In this document: piece after piece, positions 25,101-33,220 of the stretch
Position numbering within the stretch: the first letter of the stretch is position 1
Layout: the number at the start of each line of letters is the position of its first letter
Origin: Candidatus Rifleibacteriota bacterium
Lineage (GTDB): Bacteria > Muiribacteriota > Ozemobacteria > Ozemobacterales > Ozemobacteraceae
Assembly (NCBI GenBank): GCA_015232575.1
Contig: JADFZL010000006.1
Location: 1-64,000, forward strand
Direction of reading: 5' to 3'
Length of the DNA: 64,000 nucleotides
Translations under genes and position numbers: made by a program
Notes under the pieces: generated by a model
The model's database searches: none
What the model was told of the DNA's origin: nothing
Seen by the model: the letters and a program-made list of their open reading frames with translations, nothing else

Positions 25101-25894
25101 TTGTTATCGATAACACCGGCAATACCGTTGAAGAAGAAATCAGTCAATCCAACCCAGTTGCCGAGCTTCTGGCCATAACCAGCGTGAAGTTCGTCTGCAG
25201 TCTTTCCATCAACCTGCTGTCCTTTTGCAAGGGCTACAATAACGTTGCTTTCGGTAACGGAATCTGCATTAGCAATTGCTTTTGCCCAGAATTCGCGATA
25301 CTGAAGGAATGAATCCCCAGTTCCGAAAGCTGTATCAAGAGCAACGATATCCTGCTGAACGCCGTCAACTGTGAACTTGCGGGTCAATGAATCCTGGAAA
25401 AATCCAGCACTGATGACACCGAGGGTTCCATCATCGCTGATTCCAACAAGTTTACCCATCATCTGAACGAAACCAGTGGTCGTTGAGTTGGTAACACCGC
25501 AGTTGTAGATTGATCCGGCGAGGCTCGGGCTGACTACCATGTTTCTCAGCACTTTCTTGCCAGAAGTAGCATGAATTACGATGCTTCTAACTGTTCCAAC
25601 TGAAGTAAGACCAGAATACTGACCGGTTGATGATTCAGTAAGGGCAACTTCATGAATGTTGGCGCCGTCGAAAACAACTGCTTTTACAGTCGCTCCGCTA
25701 AGGGGCTTGGCAACCAAACTCGCTGTTCCACTGGAAACTGGAATATCCAGATCCGTCTTAATTGTGTAGAGAACCGGGCCGCTATCATCGCCGTCGTCGC
25801 CGCCGAAAATATTACAGCCGGTGACGGTAAGAGCAGCACACACTACCAAGGCAAGGACCCCTGCCCACTTGAAAAAACGATTTGTAAAACTCAT
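22112..25894 (-). CDS. Giant secreted lipoprotein, probable beta-helix surface protein
   Basis: About 1,260 residues with no named family. The signal peptide ends in a lipobox (LTVTGC), followed by an acidic Gly/Asp linker (GGDDGDDSG). The body is rich in Ala, Thr, Val, Asn and Gly with short repeating strands. Segments such as SQNNSFQNNNYGIYYL and TLKNGIVLSTKGANYLI resemble right-handed parallel beta-helix coils (pectin-lyase-like). The C-terminus forms a small Ig-like tail. I start at ATG 25894 (GGAGG 12 bases upstream), because a TTG at 25906 abuts the ribosome site. It has its own consensus promoter and terminator. Likely an adhesin or surface-layer component, by inference only. Confidence 0.65.
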   Translation of the reverse strand: MSFTNRFFKWAGVLALVVCAALTVTGCNIFGGDDGDDSGPVLYTIKTDLDIPVSSGTASLVAKPLSGATVKAVVFDGANIHEVALTESSTGQYSGLTSVGTVRSIVIHATSGKKVLRNMVVSPSLAGSIYNCGVTNSTTTGFVQMMGKLVGISDDGTLGVISAGFFQDSLTRKFTVDGVQQDIVALDTAFGTGDSFLQYREFWAKAIANADSVTESNVIVALAKGQQVDGKTADELHAGYGQKLGNWVGLTDFFFNGIAGVIDNNDKIEGGKVYRTITVNLPPSVSFNGIVKYTLFGGSVCVTSVNNAAQFLSGAALDLSTPQVMAVYDYGVVYNPAAGLGATTPKVQYYVRAVRGTEAAPVEANAATSQELAAALASSVQVINLTAAEGYEYDLSGEPVQWIIPGGAATVGNKKLVSANAKTVIIHGNDAFRLIGNPDLAAGQTILDPDGNTAYGGQITKSDNVKIVLAAYTGLHVYTGLMNTNITAGAVVTQNNNVNYNRINEIRLMNSCVYNPNDGTAGANTPVIVCYNKVINLAGHVLTGLKVQLGQLGMTKSTLSIISDVEGTASASFLASRVAQAGTLRSANITGVAATNPAAANSAFTGLLDLSNEVVLDFDAGATTNITLDNVEVNVYNVAQLEKILEAAGVNAAAKTDAVKLNLLGTGDTYTFTKNINFDATREGYLTPHNYAFEIAMNGKTLNLGGYSFDISRTAAADAGYALKLSGTGTLKNGIVLSTKGANYLIASEVTTISTDGTTITLPKDQPNTKIAEVTDYTTLKAAVDAKTGTIIVANDIDCGDVVVTFNTKTTIYSKGDVVKTVTARNFVSAYNPEQSKNFVIDADNDLVRDKTAAVPETLKIVYLQAKVSTEAQLKDVFNSKAYDSDGVLYPVANKLLVAASIELGETLEVSGMYAVAGATGVKLSPAAITVSPLVQLNGYLTNPITTKKEVTFSQLTFAASTDSATGTHTLFVNNIGNGADTAVKAIFENATFSADVSVLPGTVRYGYYAVKQSYSKFTNCTFKGFTGFGGYAVYLNGNHNLSGSQNNSFQNNNYGIYYLTNFIPDPAAALDIESVKAFMTDGGNAFTGGFGPATMIATATASDSTHALRIYSEAIAFNGADFANSGTTGFVSGIEYSYAAFVPIPAGATQTQVFSSDATTTSTIDATADGNNILTFKLPKGKSLVLTPRQISNVHTATAPTLTSATTDTKGNALVTYTASGNLTITPKATADTTTTAKATALFKVVLSTGTYLFQVQVD

Positions 25895-25945
25895 AGCTTT
25901 ACACAACCTCCATAAATAAATTTACGTTGAAATGACAAAGACGCA

Positions 25946-25974
25946 CTTATACCATCGGCAAAAATTTTTGTCAA
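25946..25974 (-). promoter_or_regulatory. Promoter of the giant lipoprotein gene
   Basis: Minus strand: TTGACA (25974-25969), 17 bases, TATAAG (25951-25946). Confidence 0.78.
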
Positions 25975-26596
25975 CTGATTTTTTTCTTCTGTGTACATTA
26001 GTCTGAAAGATTATCCTTTGTGAGTGACGTTTTCTGCGACATTTTTTTTATTACCATTTTTTCACACCAGCTAACCAAATTTTCACCAACCTGAATAAAA
26101 AACGACCCGAACCTCAAATACTTCGGGTTAGAACTTTTCAATTTTCACCTCCATTGAAAAATTTTCATATCCATGCAAAAATTTAATTTTCACTTTTCAC
26201 AGCAATGATACTAGATTTTTTATTTTTTTCAAGTAAAATTTTTATTTTTTTCATTTTTTTTATTCTGCCTCACCGACATTTCCTTTGAAACAAAGGATTA
26301 ATGCGTATCTCAAGTCCGCTGATTTGTACAGAGAAAAATAGTATTTTTTCATTTGAAAGAAAAGACAAGAAAGGAAAAACGAATAAACATGAAAAGAAAT
26401 GACAAGAAAAGACGAGACAAAAAAGACAATACAAGATAGGAGTTTTATCCGCAAATTACGCCTATTGCGCAGATTTCAAGATTAAAGATATAAGATTTTG
26501 AGATTTGAGATTGATTATTTGGGGATTAGTTATTATTGGGATTAATTTTTCCCCTGTAGGCACTTTTAATGGATTTATTATGCAGGAGGAAAATAC
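25975..26596. other. Gene-free AT-rich and repeat stretch
   Basis: About 620 bases. The first part is very T-rich (about 26040-26260) with an imperfect hairpin near 26104-26130 (cccgaa ... ttcggg). Then come family G words (about 26350-26440, aagacaagaaagg and gacaagaaaagacgagac), family A (about 26450-26475) and gattgag/ggatta words (26500-26545). An open frame at 26260-26454 is hydrophobic but runs through the simple repeats, so I do not call it. Confidence 0.55.
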
Positions 26597-27856
26597 ATGA
26601 ATAATCAGAATAAAGCTACAAAGGTTTCAGTTCAAGCAGAGAACAGAAACATTAAGGCGAATAAGAGTGATTATGATTCTGCCTGGAAAATTCTGATTTC
26701 TAAGAAATTTAAGAGATTTATTCAGTTCTTTTTTCCGGGAATACATGATGATATTTCATGGAAAAAGGGGTATGTCTTCCTTGATGCCGAACTTCAGAAA
26801 ATTGTACGAAATTCGGTTTCTGGAAAACGATATGTTGATAAGCTCGTAAGAGTAACCCGCAAAAACGGCTCTGAAAGTTGCATATTTATACATATCGAAG
26901 TTCAGAGTACCAGAGATGGAAGCTTTGCTAAGCGCATGTACACATACAACTACAGAATTTCTGACCGTTTTGACAAACCCGTTGCCAGTCTTGCGATTCT
27001 TGCAGATATTGTAATAAAATGGAGACCCTCATCGTATCATAAAGAAATATGGGGCTGTTCATCAGATTTCAAATATCCGGTTATCAAACTGACCGATTTT
27101 GAATATAGTGAATTGGAGAAACAGTTTGCTGAAAATCCGTTTGCAGTGATTACCTACGCTCATTTAAAAGCAAAACTCGCTGGTAATAACGACGAAAAGA
27201 AGTTTGCCACCAAATTTTCAGTGATTAGAGCATTACTCAAAAATGGCTACCCTAAAAATGAAATATCAGATATAATGGTTTTTATTGACTGGATACTACA
27301 TTTACCTGATGACCTGGAACAAAAAATGGAACTTGAAATTCTTAAAGAAAACACCGAAAAGGAGGCACCAAAAATGTATTCAAAATATAGCATATCACAG
27401 AAATTCGCGGATCTGGAAAGGCTCAAAAAAGAAAAAAAAGTGGTCCGTGCAGAAATAGCGGCTGCAAAAGCGGCGGAAAAAACTGCAAAAGCAAAGGCAA
27501 AAGCGGCGAAAGCGACGGCTAAAACTGCGAAAGCGGCGGAAAGAACTGCGAAAACGGCGGAAAGAACTGCGAAAGCGGCGGCAAAAGCTGCGCTGACAAC
27601 AGCTGCAACAGCTGCAAATGCAACTCAGAAGTCTACTATTGTTGAAATTTTGTCTAACAAATTTGGGAAAGTTCCTGGTAAAGTTTTTATTCAAATTGAG
27701 AACGTAAACAACCTGGAATCTCTGAAAAAACTTACGTTGAAAGCTGCTCTGACAGACTCAATTCAAGATTTCATAGACCTCCTGAACGATATTTTCTCAT
27801 CAGAACAGGCACAAAGTAAAACCAGCAGGAAAAAGGTTAAAGCCTCTGCTGAATGA
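26597..27856 (+). CDS. Rpn/PD-(D/E)xK-type nuclease-like protein with Ala/Lys-rich linker
   Basis: 419 residues. Residues 25-150 resemble the Rpn (recombination-promoting nuclease/putative transposase) fold: FFPGIHDDISWKKGYVFLD, DKLVRVTRKNG and the core FIHIEVQSTRD with the E-x-Q pair, followed by KRMYTYNYRISDRF. Residues about 270-345 are an almost pure Ala/Lys/Glu/Thr coiled-coil-like stretch in KAAERTA-type repeats. The C-terminal 60 residues look like a DUF4351-type tail (TIVEILSNKFGKVPGKVF). Members of this family act in RecA-independent recombination or are remnants of transposase-like genes. A strong GCAGGAGG ribosome site precedes the ATG. There are no partner genes and no flanking inverted repeats that I can see. 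Confidence 0.72.
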   Translation: MNNQNKATKVSVQAENRNIKANKSDYDSAWKILISKKFKRFIQFFFPGIHDDISWKKGYVFLDAELQKIVRNSVSGKRYVDKLVRVTRKNGSESCIFIHIEVQSTRDGSFAKRMYTYNYRISDRFDKPVASLAILADIVIKWRPSSYHKEIWGCSSDFKYPVIKLTDFEYSELEKQFAENPFAVITYAHLKAKLAGNNDEKKFATKFSVIRALLKNGYPKNEISDIMVFIDWILHLPDDLEQKMELEILKENTEKEAPKMYSKYSISQKFADLERLKKEKKVVRAEIAAAKAAEKTAKAKAKAAKATAKTAKAAERTAKTAERTAKAAAKAALTTAATAANATQKSTIVEILSNKFGKVPGKVFIQIENVNNLESLKKLTLKAALTDSIQDFIDLLNDIFSSEQAQSKTSRKKVKASAE

Positions 27857-27969
27857 ACGCGAGACTTTTTTTGAGGAAAAGTAAAAAGTCAACATATTCG
27901 TGTTGAATTTTTTTTTTAAGCATGTTAGGTTAGTTATATAATCTATAATTCAGAGGAGTAAATTAGTAT

Positions 27970-29502
27970 ATGCGTAGATTTGGAATTATCGGTCTGGCAC
28001 TTGCTGCCGCTGTTTTCTTTTCACCTGTTTCTTCCGTGGCATCTGATGATCCGGCAAATCCTGTTAATCGCTGGATTGTGAAGTTTCGCACTGAAAATCC
28101 GGTTTCTACTGTTCGGGCTTCTGATCCTTCAGTGGTCATTCATCAGCTTAAAGCTGAACTTGCAAGAAATCTCGGAATGACAAAATCGGTTATCAAGCTT
28201 GCAAATCAGGAAGCAATCTGGGCCGCAAATGCTGTGGCAGTTACAGCCACTCCCGAAGAAGTCAGAGACATTGAACAGCTTGCTAACGTTGAAGGCGTTT
28301 ATCCGGTTAAGTATCGGAAATGGATTACTGACGGCGAAAATCCGCAACCCGCAGCACCATCGAAGGCAATCCAGTGGAGTGTTGCAAAAGTAAAAGCCCC
28401 GGAAGTCTGGGAAAAGTTCAAAGTTGACGGCAGCGGAATTGTTGTCGGACACATTGACACCGGAATTGATGCGAAACACCCGCTTCTCGCCGGAAAAGTC
28501 CTTCTTTTTAAAGACTTCACAGCTCTCGCAAAACCCGAAGCTTATGACGATCAGGGTCACGGCACACACACAGCCGGAAGCATCTGCGGATCAGACGGCG
28601 TCGGCGTTGCTCCTGGCGCAAAGCTTATCGTTGCTAAAGTTTTCACAAAAAGTGGAAGCGCAAATGATGAAGAAATTCTCAAATCAATGCAGTGGATGAT
28701 GGACCCGGATGGAAATCCTGACACCAATGATATGCCGAGACTCGTCAGCAATTCATGGGGCGGAAGTCCTGAAACAACTGCTTCTGGAAGCTTTTTCTTC
28801 GAAATAACAAATAACTGGGTTGCAGCAGGAATTTTCCCGGTTTTCGCAGCAGGAAACTCCGGACCCAAAGGTAAAGTCGGATCACCAGCCAACTTCAAGC
28901 AGTCATGGGCAGTTGCAGCGACAACAAACACTGACGGACTTGCATACTTCAGCAGTATTGGTTCGACAACATTCGATGGCGAAACATACGTTAAACCTGA
29001 CATTGCAGCTCCCGGCGCAGGCGTCGTATCATGCAAAGTCGGCGGCGGTCTCGTAAGCAACAGTGGAACATCAATGGCTTGCCCGCACGTTGCTGGTCTT
29101 GCAGCCCTCATGCTTCAGGCTAATCCGAAAATCACAATCAGTGAAATGCGTGAAATTGCTGAAGCTACAGCAATTGACCTCGGAGACAAAGGCAAAGACA
29201 ACAAATTTGGTTCAGGAAGATTTGATGCACTCGCATGCATTACAAAGATCGTTCCTCAAACCCCTCCGGCGAACGTTGTTGAAGGCTACAAAATGGCACT
29301 CGAAACAGAACAGGCGCTCATCGGAAAAACCCAGATTTCTCCCCTCGCCGCTCCAATGGCAACCTACATGATCGAAAAGGCAAAAACTCTTGACAGCGGA
29401 GAATTCAATTCTCTCAGAAACCAGTATTCCTCTGATTCAACAGTAACAAAGCTTCTCAATCAGGCAGCAGCCGCAAGAGAATTCGAAAGAATTCACTATT
29501 AA
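27970..29502 (+). CDS. Secreted subtilisin-like serine protease (S8)
   Basis: 510 residues. A signal peptide (1-24, cleavage near SVASDD) is followed by an I9-type propeptide (about 33-118). The catalytic domain (about 135-425) has a full set: Asp163 (GHIDTGID), His197 (DQGHGTHTAG), oxyanion Asn296 (AAGNSGP), Ser368 (SGTSMACPHVAG). The last 80 residues are an unclassified helical tail ending in EFERIHY. The propeptide and signal imply export and self-activation. It is a single gene with a TATAAT box about 30 bases upstream and a strong terminator. Codon use shifts to more GC-ending codons in the catalytic part, as in a highly expressed gene. Confidence 0.95.
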   Translation: MRRFGIIGLALAAAVFFSPVSSVASDDPANPVNRWIVKFRTENPVSTVRASDPSVVIHQLKAELARNLGMTKSVIKLANQEAIWAANAVAVTATPEEVRDIEQLANVEGVYPVKYRKWITDGENPQPAAPSKAIQWSVAKVKAPEVWEKFKVDGSGIVVGHIDTGIDAKHPLLAGKVLLFKDFTALAKPEAYDDQGHGTHTAGSICGSDGVGVAPGAKLIVAKVFTKSGSANDEEILKSMQWMMDPDGNPDTNDMPRLVSNSWGGSPETTASGSFFFEITNNWVAAGIFPVFAAGNSGPKGKVGSPANFKQSWAVAATTNTDGLAYFSSIGSTTFDGETYVKPDIAAPGAGVVSCKVGGGLVSNSGTSMACPHVAGLAALMLQANPKITISEMREIAEATAIDLGDKGKDNKFGSGRFDALACITKIVPQTPPANVVEGYKMALETEQALIGKTQISPLAAPMATYMIEKAKTLDSGEFNSLRNQYSSDSTVTKLLNQAAAAREFERIHY

Positions 29503-29517
29503 TTAGTTTAACAGTTT

Positions 29518-29547
29518 AAAAGAGAGCCGAAAGGCTCTCTTTTTTTT
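29518..29547 (+). terminator. Rho-independent terminator of the subtilase gene
   Basis: A 10/11-base stem (aaagagagcc, gaaa loop, ggctctcttt) followed by a T-run. Confidence 0.93.
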
Positions 29548-29946
29548 ACTGAAAAAAAAAAGATATTTAACCACGGAATACACTGAATACCACTGAAAAC
29601 AGCCAAATTTTTCATTAGTCTTTTTGAATATAAACTTGCAAAGATGTAAACTAGTGGAAAGATTTAAAGATCCTGAGATTCAAGATTTCAAGATTTTTTT
29701 TCCGCAGATTACGCAGATTACCCAGATTTCGCAGATTAAGAACCAAAAGAGAAAGATTACATCTGCTCAATAAATAGTGGAATTCCTATCCACACTTGCG
29801 AGATCTCTCACATTCTTTCGAGATGAAAAGTGAGCTAAATAACCCTAATTATTGAGCACATACGAAAGATACAGCATAAAAAATCAAAGCTTTTGCTTTT
29901 GCTTTTGCTTTTGCTTATAATCTGCGGAATGCCCTTTCTTTTGGTA
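29548..29946. other. Gene-free repeat stretch
   Basis: Family B (about 29569-29600), family A in extended form (about 29698-29740, two to three cgcagatt units), family C (about 29798-29830), and a cttttg hexamer tract (about 29888-29918). No coding region. Confidence 0.7.
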
Positions 29947-29979
29947 TTGACAATTGGCTGAATAATGAGATAATTGTCA
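29947..29979 (+). promoter_or_regulatory. Promoter with overlapping inverted repeat
   Basis: TTGACA (29947-29952) and GATAAT (29969-29974) are 16 bases apart. The pair tgacaatt (29948-29955) and aattgtca (29972-29979) forms an inverted repeat covering both boxes, so it could be an operator. It lies about 40 bases before the start at 30020. Confidence 0.55.
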
Positions 29980-30019
29980 GAACTTAAATTTTGAAAGTTT
30001 TCATCGAAGGGATAAAACA

Positions 30020-31246
30020 ATGAAACTTGGTTTAATTCCGTTTGTTTCACAATTGCATGACAAGGGAAGAATTGAGAAAGATCATTCTGATCTTTTTGAA
30101 AAGCTGAAAAGCCGCTTTTCTCTTTCCTTCGTCTCACCAGACAATATTCACGAAGCAGATCAGACGGTAGCGTTTATTGCCAGCGGAGGAGTTGAAGATG
30201 ATTTCAGAGCTATGTATCCGAGACTTCCAAGACCACTGTTGCTTCTGGCCGATGGAAAAAACAATTCTCTCGCAGCTTCAATGGAAATCCTCGCCTGGAT
30301 TAAGGAACGTGGAGATTCATCAGAAATTCTTCACGGCGATCTGAATGTAATTGTATCGCGCCTTGAAAGACTCTGCCAGATAATTCAAACCCGGAAAAAA
30401 ATTGCGGGTGCAGTAATTGGAATTCTTGGAGCACCCTCTCCATGGCTGATTGCAAGTTATGTTGATCCGATAGCTGCAGCAAGAAGATGGGGAATCACAT
30501 TCGATTACATCGAAGTTGGTGACTTGCAGAAGTTCAAAGCAGAAATTTCAGACGATCAGGCAACAGATCTTGCCAGATCATTCATTTCACGTGCAAGAGC
30601 AATAAAAGAACCTGATGAATCTAAAATTATTGAAGCATCAAGACTATATCTTGCAATTAAAAGGCTTTCTGAAGAGCGGAAACTTGATGCAATAACGGTC
30701 CGCTGTTTCGACTTTTTGAAAGATGGAACAACTGGATGCCTAGCCCTTTCGCTTCTGAACGATGACGGCCTTACAGCAGGCTGCGAAGGCGATGCTCAGT
30801 CGACATTTTCGATGTTTCTGCTCAGAATTCTCACCGGCGAGATTCCCTTCATGGCGAACCCTGCTGCCGTCGAATGTGAAACTAACAGAATTTCTCTGGC
30901 ACATTGCACCGTGGCAACATCAATTACCAGGGAATTTGTTCTGAGAAATCATTTTGAATCAGGTCTGGGAGTTGCAATTCAGGGTGAATTTTCACCTGGC
31001 CCGGTAACTGTTTTCAAATGCGGTCGTCCGGGACTTGACCGATTTTTCATTTCTGGCGGCCGACTGCTTTCGAATCAGAGTGATCCGAACAGGTGCCGCA
31101 CACAGGTTGAACTGGTACTTGATGAACGAGTTGAATATTTCCTCAAAAACCCGCTTGCAAACCATCATCTCATGGTAAGGGGCAATCACGCTGGTCTTTT
31201 GAAAGAATTCGTTGCTGCTGCGGAAACTACGCCGAATATGTTTTAA
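30020..31246 (+). CDS. L-fucose/L-arabinose isomerase-fold protein
   Basis: 408 residues, cytoplasmic. The C-terminal half has family features of sugar isomerases: AITVRCFDFL, GLTAGCEGDAQSTFSMFLLR, EIPFMANPAAVE, SLAHCTVA and LGVAIQGEFSPGPVTVFKCGR. The acidic residues (Glu in CEGD) and the His in AHC are candidates for metal binding. The N-terminal half is shorter than in FucI (about 590) or AraA (about 500), fitting the FucI/AraA-like family of unassigned substrate. There are no sugar transport or kinase genes nearby. It has its own promoter with a possible operator palindrome. Confidence 0.75.
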   Translation: MKLGLIPFVSQLHDKGRIEKDHSDLFEKLKSRFSLSFVSPDNIHEADQTVAFIASGGVEDDFRAMYPRLPRPLLLLADGKNNSLAASMEILAWIKERGDSSEILHGDLNVIVSRLERLCQIIQTRKKIAGAVIGILGAPSPWLIASYVDPIAAARRWGITFDYIEVGDLQKFKAEISDDQATDLARSFISRARAIKEPDESKIIEASRLYLAIKRLSEERKLDAITVRCFDFLKDGTTGCLALSLLNDDGLTAGCEGDAQSTFSMFLLRILTGEIPFMANPAAVECETNRISLAHCTVATSITREFVLRNHFESGLGVAIQGEFSPGPVTVFKCGRPGLDRFFISGGRLLSNQSDPNRCRTQVELVLDERVEYFLKNPLANHHLMVRGNHAGLLKEFVAAAETTPNMF

Positions 31247-31609
31247 TTTATCTGCGGATTGATTATTCTTGTCAAAAGACAAGAAAAGACAAGATAAGAA
31301 AAGATTTTTTTCGCAGATTACGCAGATTTAAGATTAAAAGATTTTACGATTTTTGTGATTTTATTAGTTTTACGAAATTTTGGAGACTGTAGCACTGTTG
31401 CTGAACAGATATAAAAAACACGATTTTCTCTCTGTTTTTCTCTGTGCTTCTGCGTCTCTGCATGAGATATTTCTTTTCTTCAGCAACATTGCTACAGTGT
31501 CAGATTTTGTGAGATTTTGGAGATTACGGGATTAGAGAATTGAAAGATTTGGGGATTTTAAGATTATGAGGGGATTTGGTGGAATTTTTGTTGATTAAGG
31601 ATGGAAAAG
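31247..31609. other. Gene-free stretch holding families G, A and F
   Basis: Family G (about 31270-31300), family A (31307-31330) and a complete family F element (31386-31498, listed separately). The rest is gatttt/gatttgg-type A/T-rich DNA running up to the queC ribosome site. Confidence 0.65.
31386..31498. repeat. Family F element with 20-base terminal inverted repeats
   Basis: A 113-base unit. The left end actgtagcactgttgctgaa (31386-31405) and the right end ttcagcaacattgctacagt (31479-31498) are inverted repeats matching 19 of 20. The core is ctctg-rich (ctctgtgcttctgcgtctct). One end plus core recurs at 9710-9770. MITE-like architecture, with no coding capacity. Confidence 0.75.
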
Positions 31610-32299
31610 ATGGATAGGAAAAAGGGAATTGTACTTTTAAGTGGTGGGCTTGATTCGGCTACGGTTATTGCAATTGCTGATCAAATGGGATTTGCTACTT
31701 ATGCGCTGTCGTTTGATTATGGGCAGAGGCATTCTGGCGAGATTGATGCAGCGAAGAATATTGCAAAGATTTCACGGGCTGCTGAACATGTGGTGGCCAA
31801 AATTGACCTCAGAATATTTGGAAATTCTGCTCTCACCAGTGATATCGCTGTCCCCAGGGGGCGGACTGAAAAAGAGTTTGAAAGCGGAATCCCAATTACA
31901 TACGTTCCCGCAAGAAACACGATCTTTTTATCATTTGCGCTTGCCTGGGCTGAAGTTCTTGAGTCTTCTGACATATTTATCGGTGTTAATGCACTTGACT
32001 ACAGCGGATACCCGGATTGCCGGCCGGAGTTTATAAAATCTTTTCAGGAAATGGCTAACCTGGCTACTAAAGCCAGTGTTGAGGGAAAAACTAAAATCAC
32101 CATACATGCTCCATTGTTGAATATGACAAAGGCACAAATCATCAAAAAGGGATTGGAGCTGGGCGTCGATTATTCAAAAACACTTACATGTTATGACCCC
32201 GACGAAAATAATTTCTCATGCGGAACATGCGATTCGTGCATTCTGCGCCTCAAAGGTTTCAGAGAAAACGGAATTTCTGACCCGATAAGATACAAATAA
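31610..32299 (+). CDS. queC: 7-cyano-7-deazaguanine synthase QueC
   Basis: 229 residues from ATG 31610 (AAGGA eight bases upstream; an ATG at 31601 overlaps the ribosome site). It converts 7-carboxy-7-deazaguanine to preQ0 with ATP and ammonia in queuosine biosynthesis. Seen: the PP-loop SGGLDSATV at the N-terminus and the zinc cluster C...CGTCDSC at the C-terminus (ending CILRLKGF). It is full length. The other queuosine genes are absent from the window. A shared bidirectional-type terminator separates it from the convergent SH3b gene. Confidence 0.95.
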   Translation: MDRKKGIVLLSGGLDSATVIAIADQMGFATYALSFDYGQRHSGEIDAAKNIAKISRAAEHVVAKIDLRIFGNSALTSDIAVPRGRTEKEFESGIPITYVPARNTIFLSFALAWAEVLESSDIFIGVNALDYSGYPDCRPEFIKSFQEMANLATKASVEGKTKITIHAPLLNMTKAQIIKKGLELGVDYSKTLTCYDPDENNFSCGTCDSCILRLKGFRENGISDPIRYK

Positions 32300-32345
32300 G
32301 ATTGGATAATGTTATCAGAATTTGGTGTATGTTAATTAAAAATTG

Positions 32346-32376
32346 AAAGAGGCAACCTTTTCTGGTTGCCTCTTTT
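32346..32376. terminator. Hairpin between queC and the SH3b gene
   Basis: Stem aaagaggcaacc / ggttgcctcttt with a 6-base loop and T residues on both strands. It can terminate both convergent genes. Confidence 0.88.
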
Positions 32377-32394
32377 GGTATTCATTGTGGAAAT

Positions 32395-32988
32395 TTATCG
32401 CGGATATCCGTAGTAACCGTAGTAGCCATAGCCATTATAGCCGTAGTAACCATAATATACCGGAGCAACCGGGGCTGCGACAGAAGCTGCAACAACACCT
32501 GCAGCACCCTGATAAGGTGTTACATCAAGATAGCTTGAGTGTACATATCCCCAGACCTGCTTTCCACTGGCAGACTGAACATAATACCAATCGCCAGCAC
32601 GCCCAATTACCCAGACTTTTTCACCGACTGCAAGCCCGGCAACAACATTTGATGTACTGTTGCCTTTTTTAACATAAGGTTCTGAGCGAACATTGAGTGC
32701 ACTTGATTTTACTACACCAACGTGCCAGTAACCCGGATAATTGTACACCGGCAATGGAGAATACACGACCTGCGTAGGCAGATAATATGCCGGATAATAA
32801 TAGGAATAATTGAATGGAACGCCGGTTACATTCACAATGTAAGGCTTAGTCCAGCTATTCGAGGAGGGCATAACACCATAGCCATACCATGTCGGTATAA
32901 CCCGGTTCTTCGCGAAAACCGGAAAAGCGATTGAAACCAAAAGCGCGACAACAATGATTTTCAGATACAAACCCGTAGAACGCTTCAT
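32395..32988 (-). CDS. Secreted bacterial SH3-domain protein with Tyr/Gly-rich tail
   Basis: 197 residues from ATG 32988, which has a GGGGGAGAG ribosome site; an upstream in-frame ATG at 33054 lacks one. A signal peptide (about 5-26, ending PVFA-KN) and a Tyr/Pro-rich linker lead to one SH3b domain (about 91-158; SSALNVRSEP, AGDWYYVQSASGKQVWGYV). The tail is a repeated Tyr-Gly tract (YYGYYGYNGYGYYGYYGYPR). SH3b domains typically bind peptidoglycan or peptides in the periplasm. The tail may be an aggregation- or wall-interacting segment, by inference. Confidence 0.82.
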   Translation of the reverse strand: MKRSTGLYLKIIVVALLVSIAFPVFAKNRVIPTWYGYGVMPSSNSWTKPYIVNVTGVPFNYSYYYPAYYLPTQVVYSPLPVYNYPGYWHVGVVKSSALNVRSEPYVKKGNSTSNVVAGLAVGEKVWVIGRAGDWYYVQSASGKQVWGYVHSSYLDVTPYQGAAGVVAASVAAPVAPVYYGYYGYNGYGYYGYYGYPR

Positions 32989-33169
32989 ATTCTCTCCCCC
33001 TTCCCAAGTTTTGACAAACTCACACTGAAAAGTAATATAGCAGATTTTCTTCATAATGTAAGCAAAAAATTTTTACTTTTTTCGTATCATCTCAATAATC
33101 ACGGGCAGCGTCTTTTCTGGAAACGATCTTTCAGTTGTCCTACCGGAAGAGTAGAGGGAGAACTTCAAA

Positions 33170-33215
33170 GTGTCAGCAGATTTCTCCCTTCGGTCGAAAT
33201 GACGGCAGCATAATT
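33170..33215. repeat. Family C copy
   Basis: Contains cagatttctccc followed by ttcggtcgaaatgacggcagc, matching the arm found at 6540, 38630, 44107 and 62222. Confidence 0.65.
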
Positions 33216-33220
33216 GAGAT

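Noticed and set aside
26260..26454. 64-residue hydrophobic minus-strand frame
   Set aside because: It arises from T-rich and aagacaag repeat DNA; no supporting signal.
29835..30137. 100-residue minus-strand frame rich in Lys-Ser
   Set aside because: Part is the cttttg tract in antisense and the rest overlaps the isomerase-like gene.
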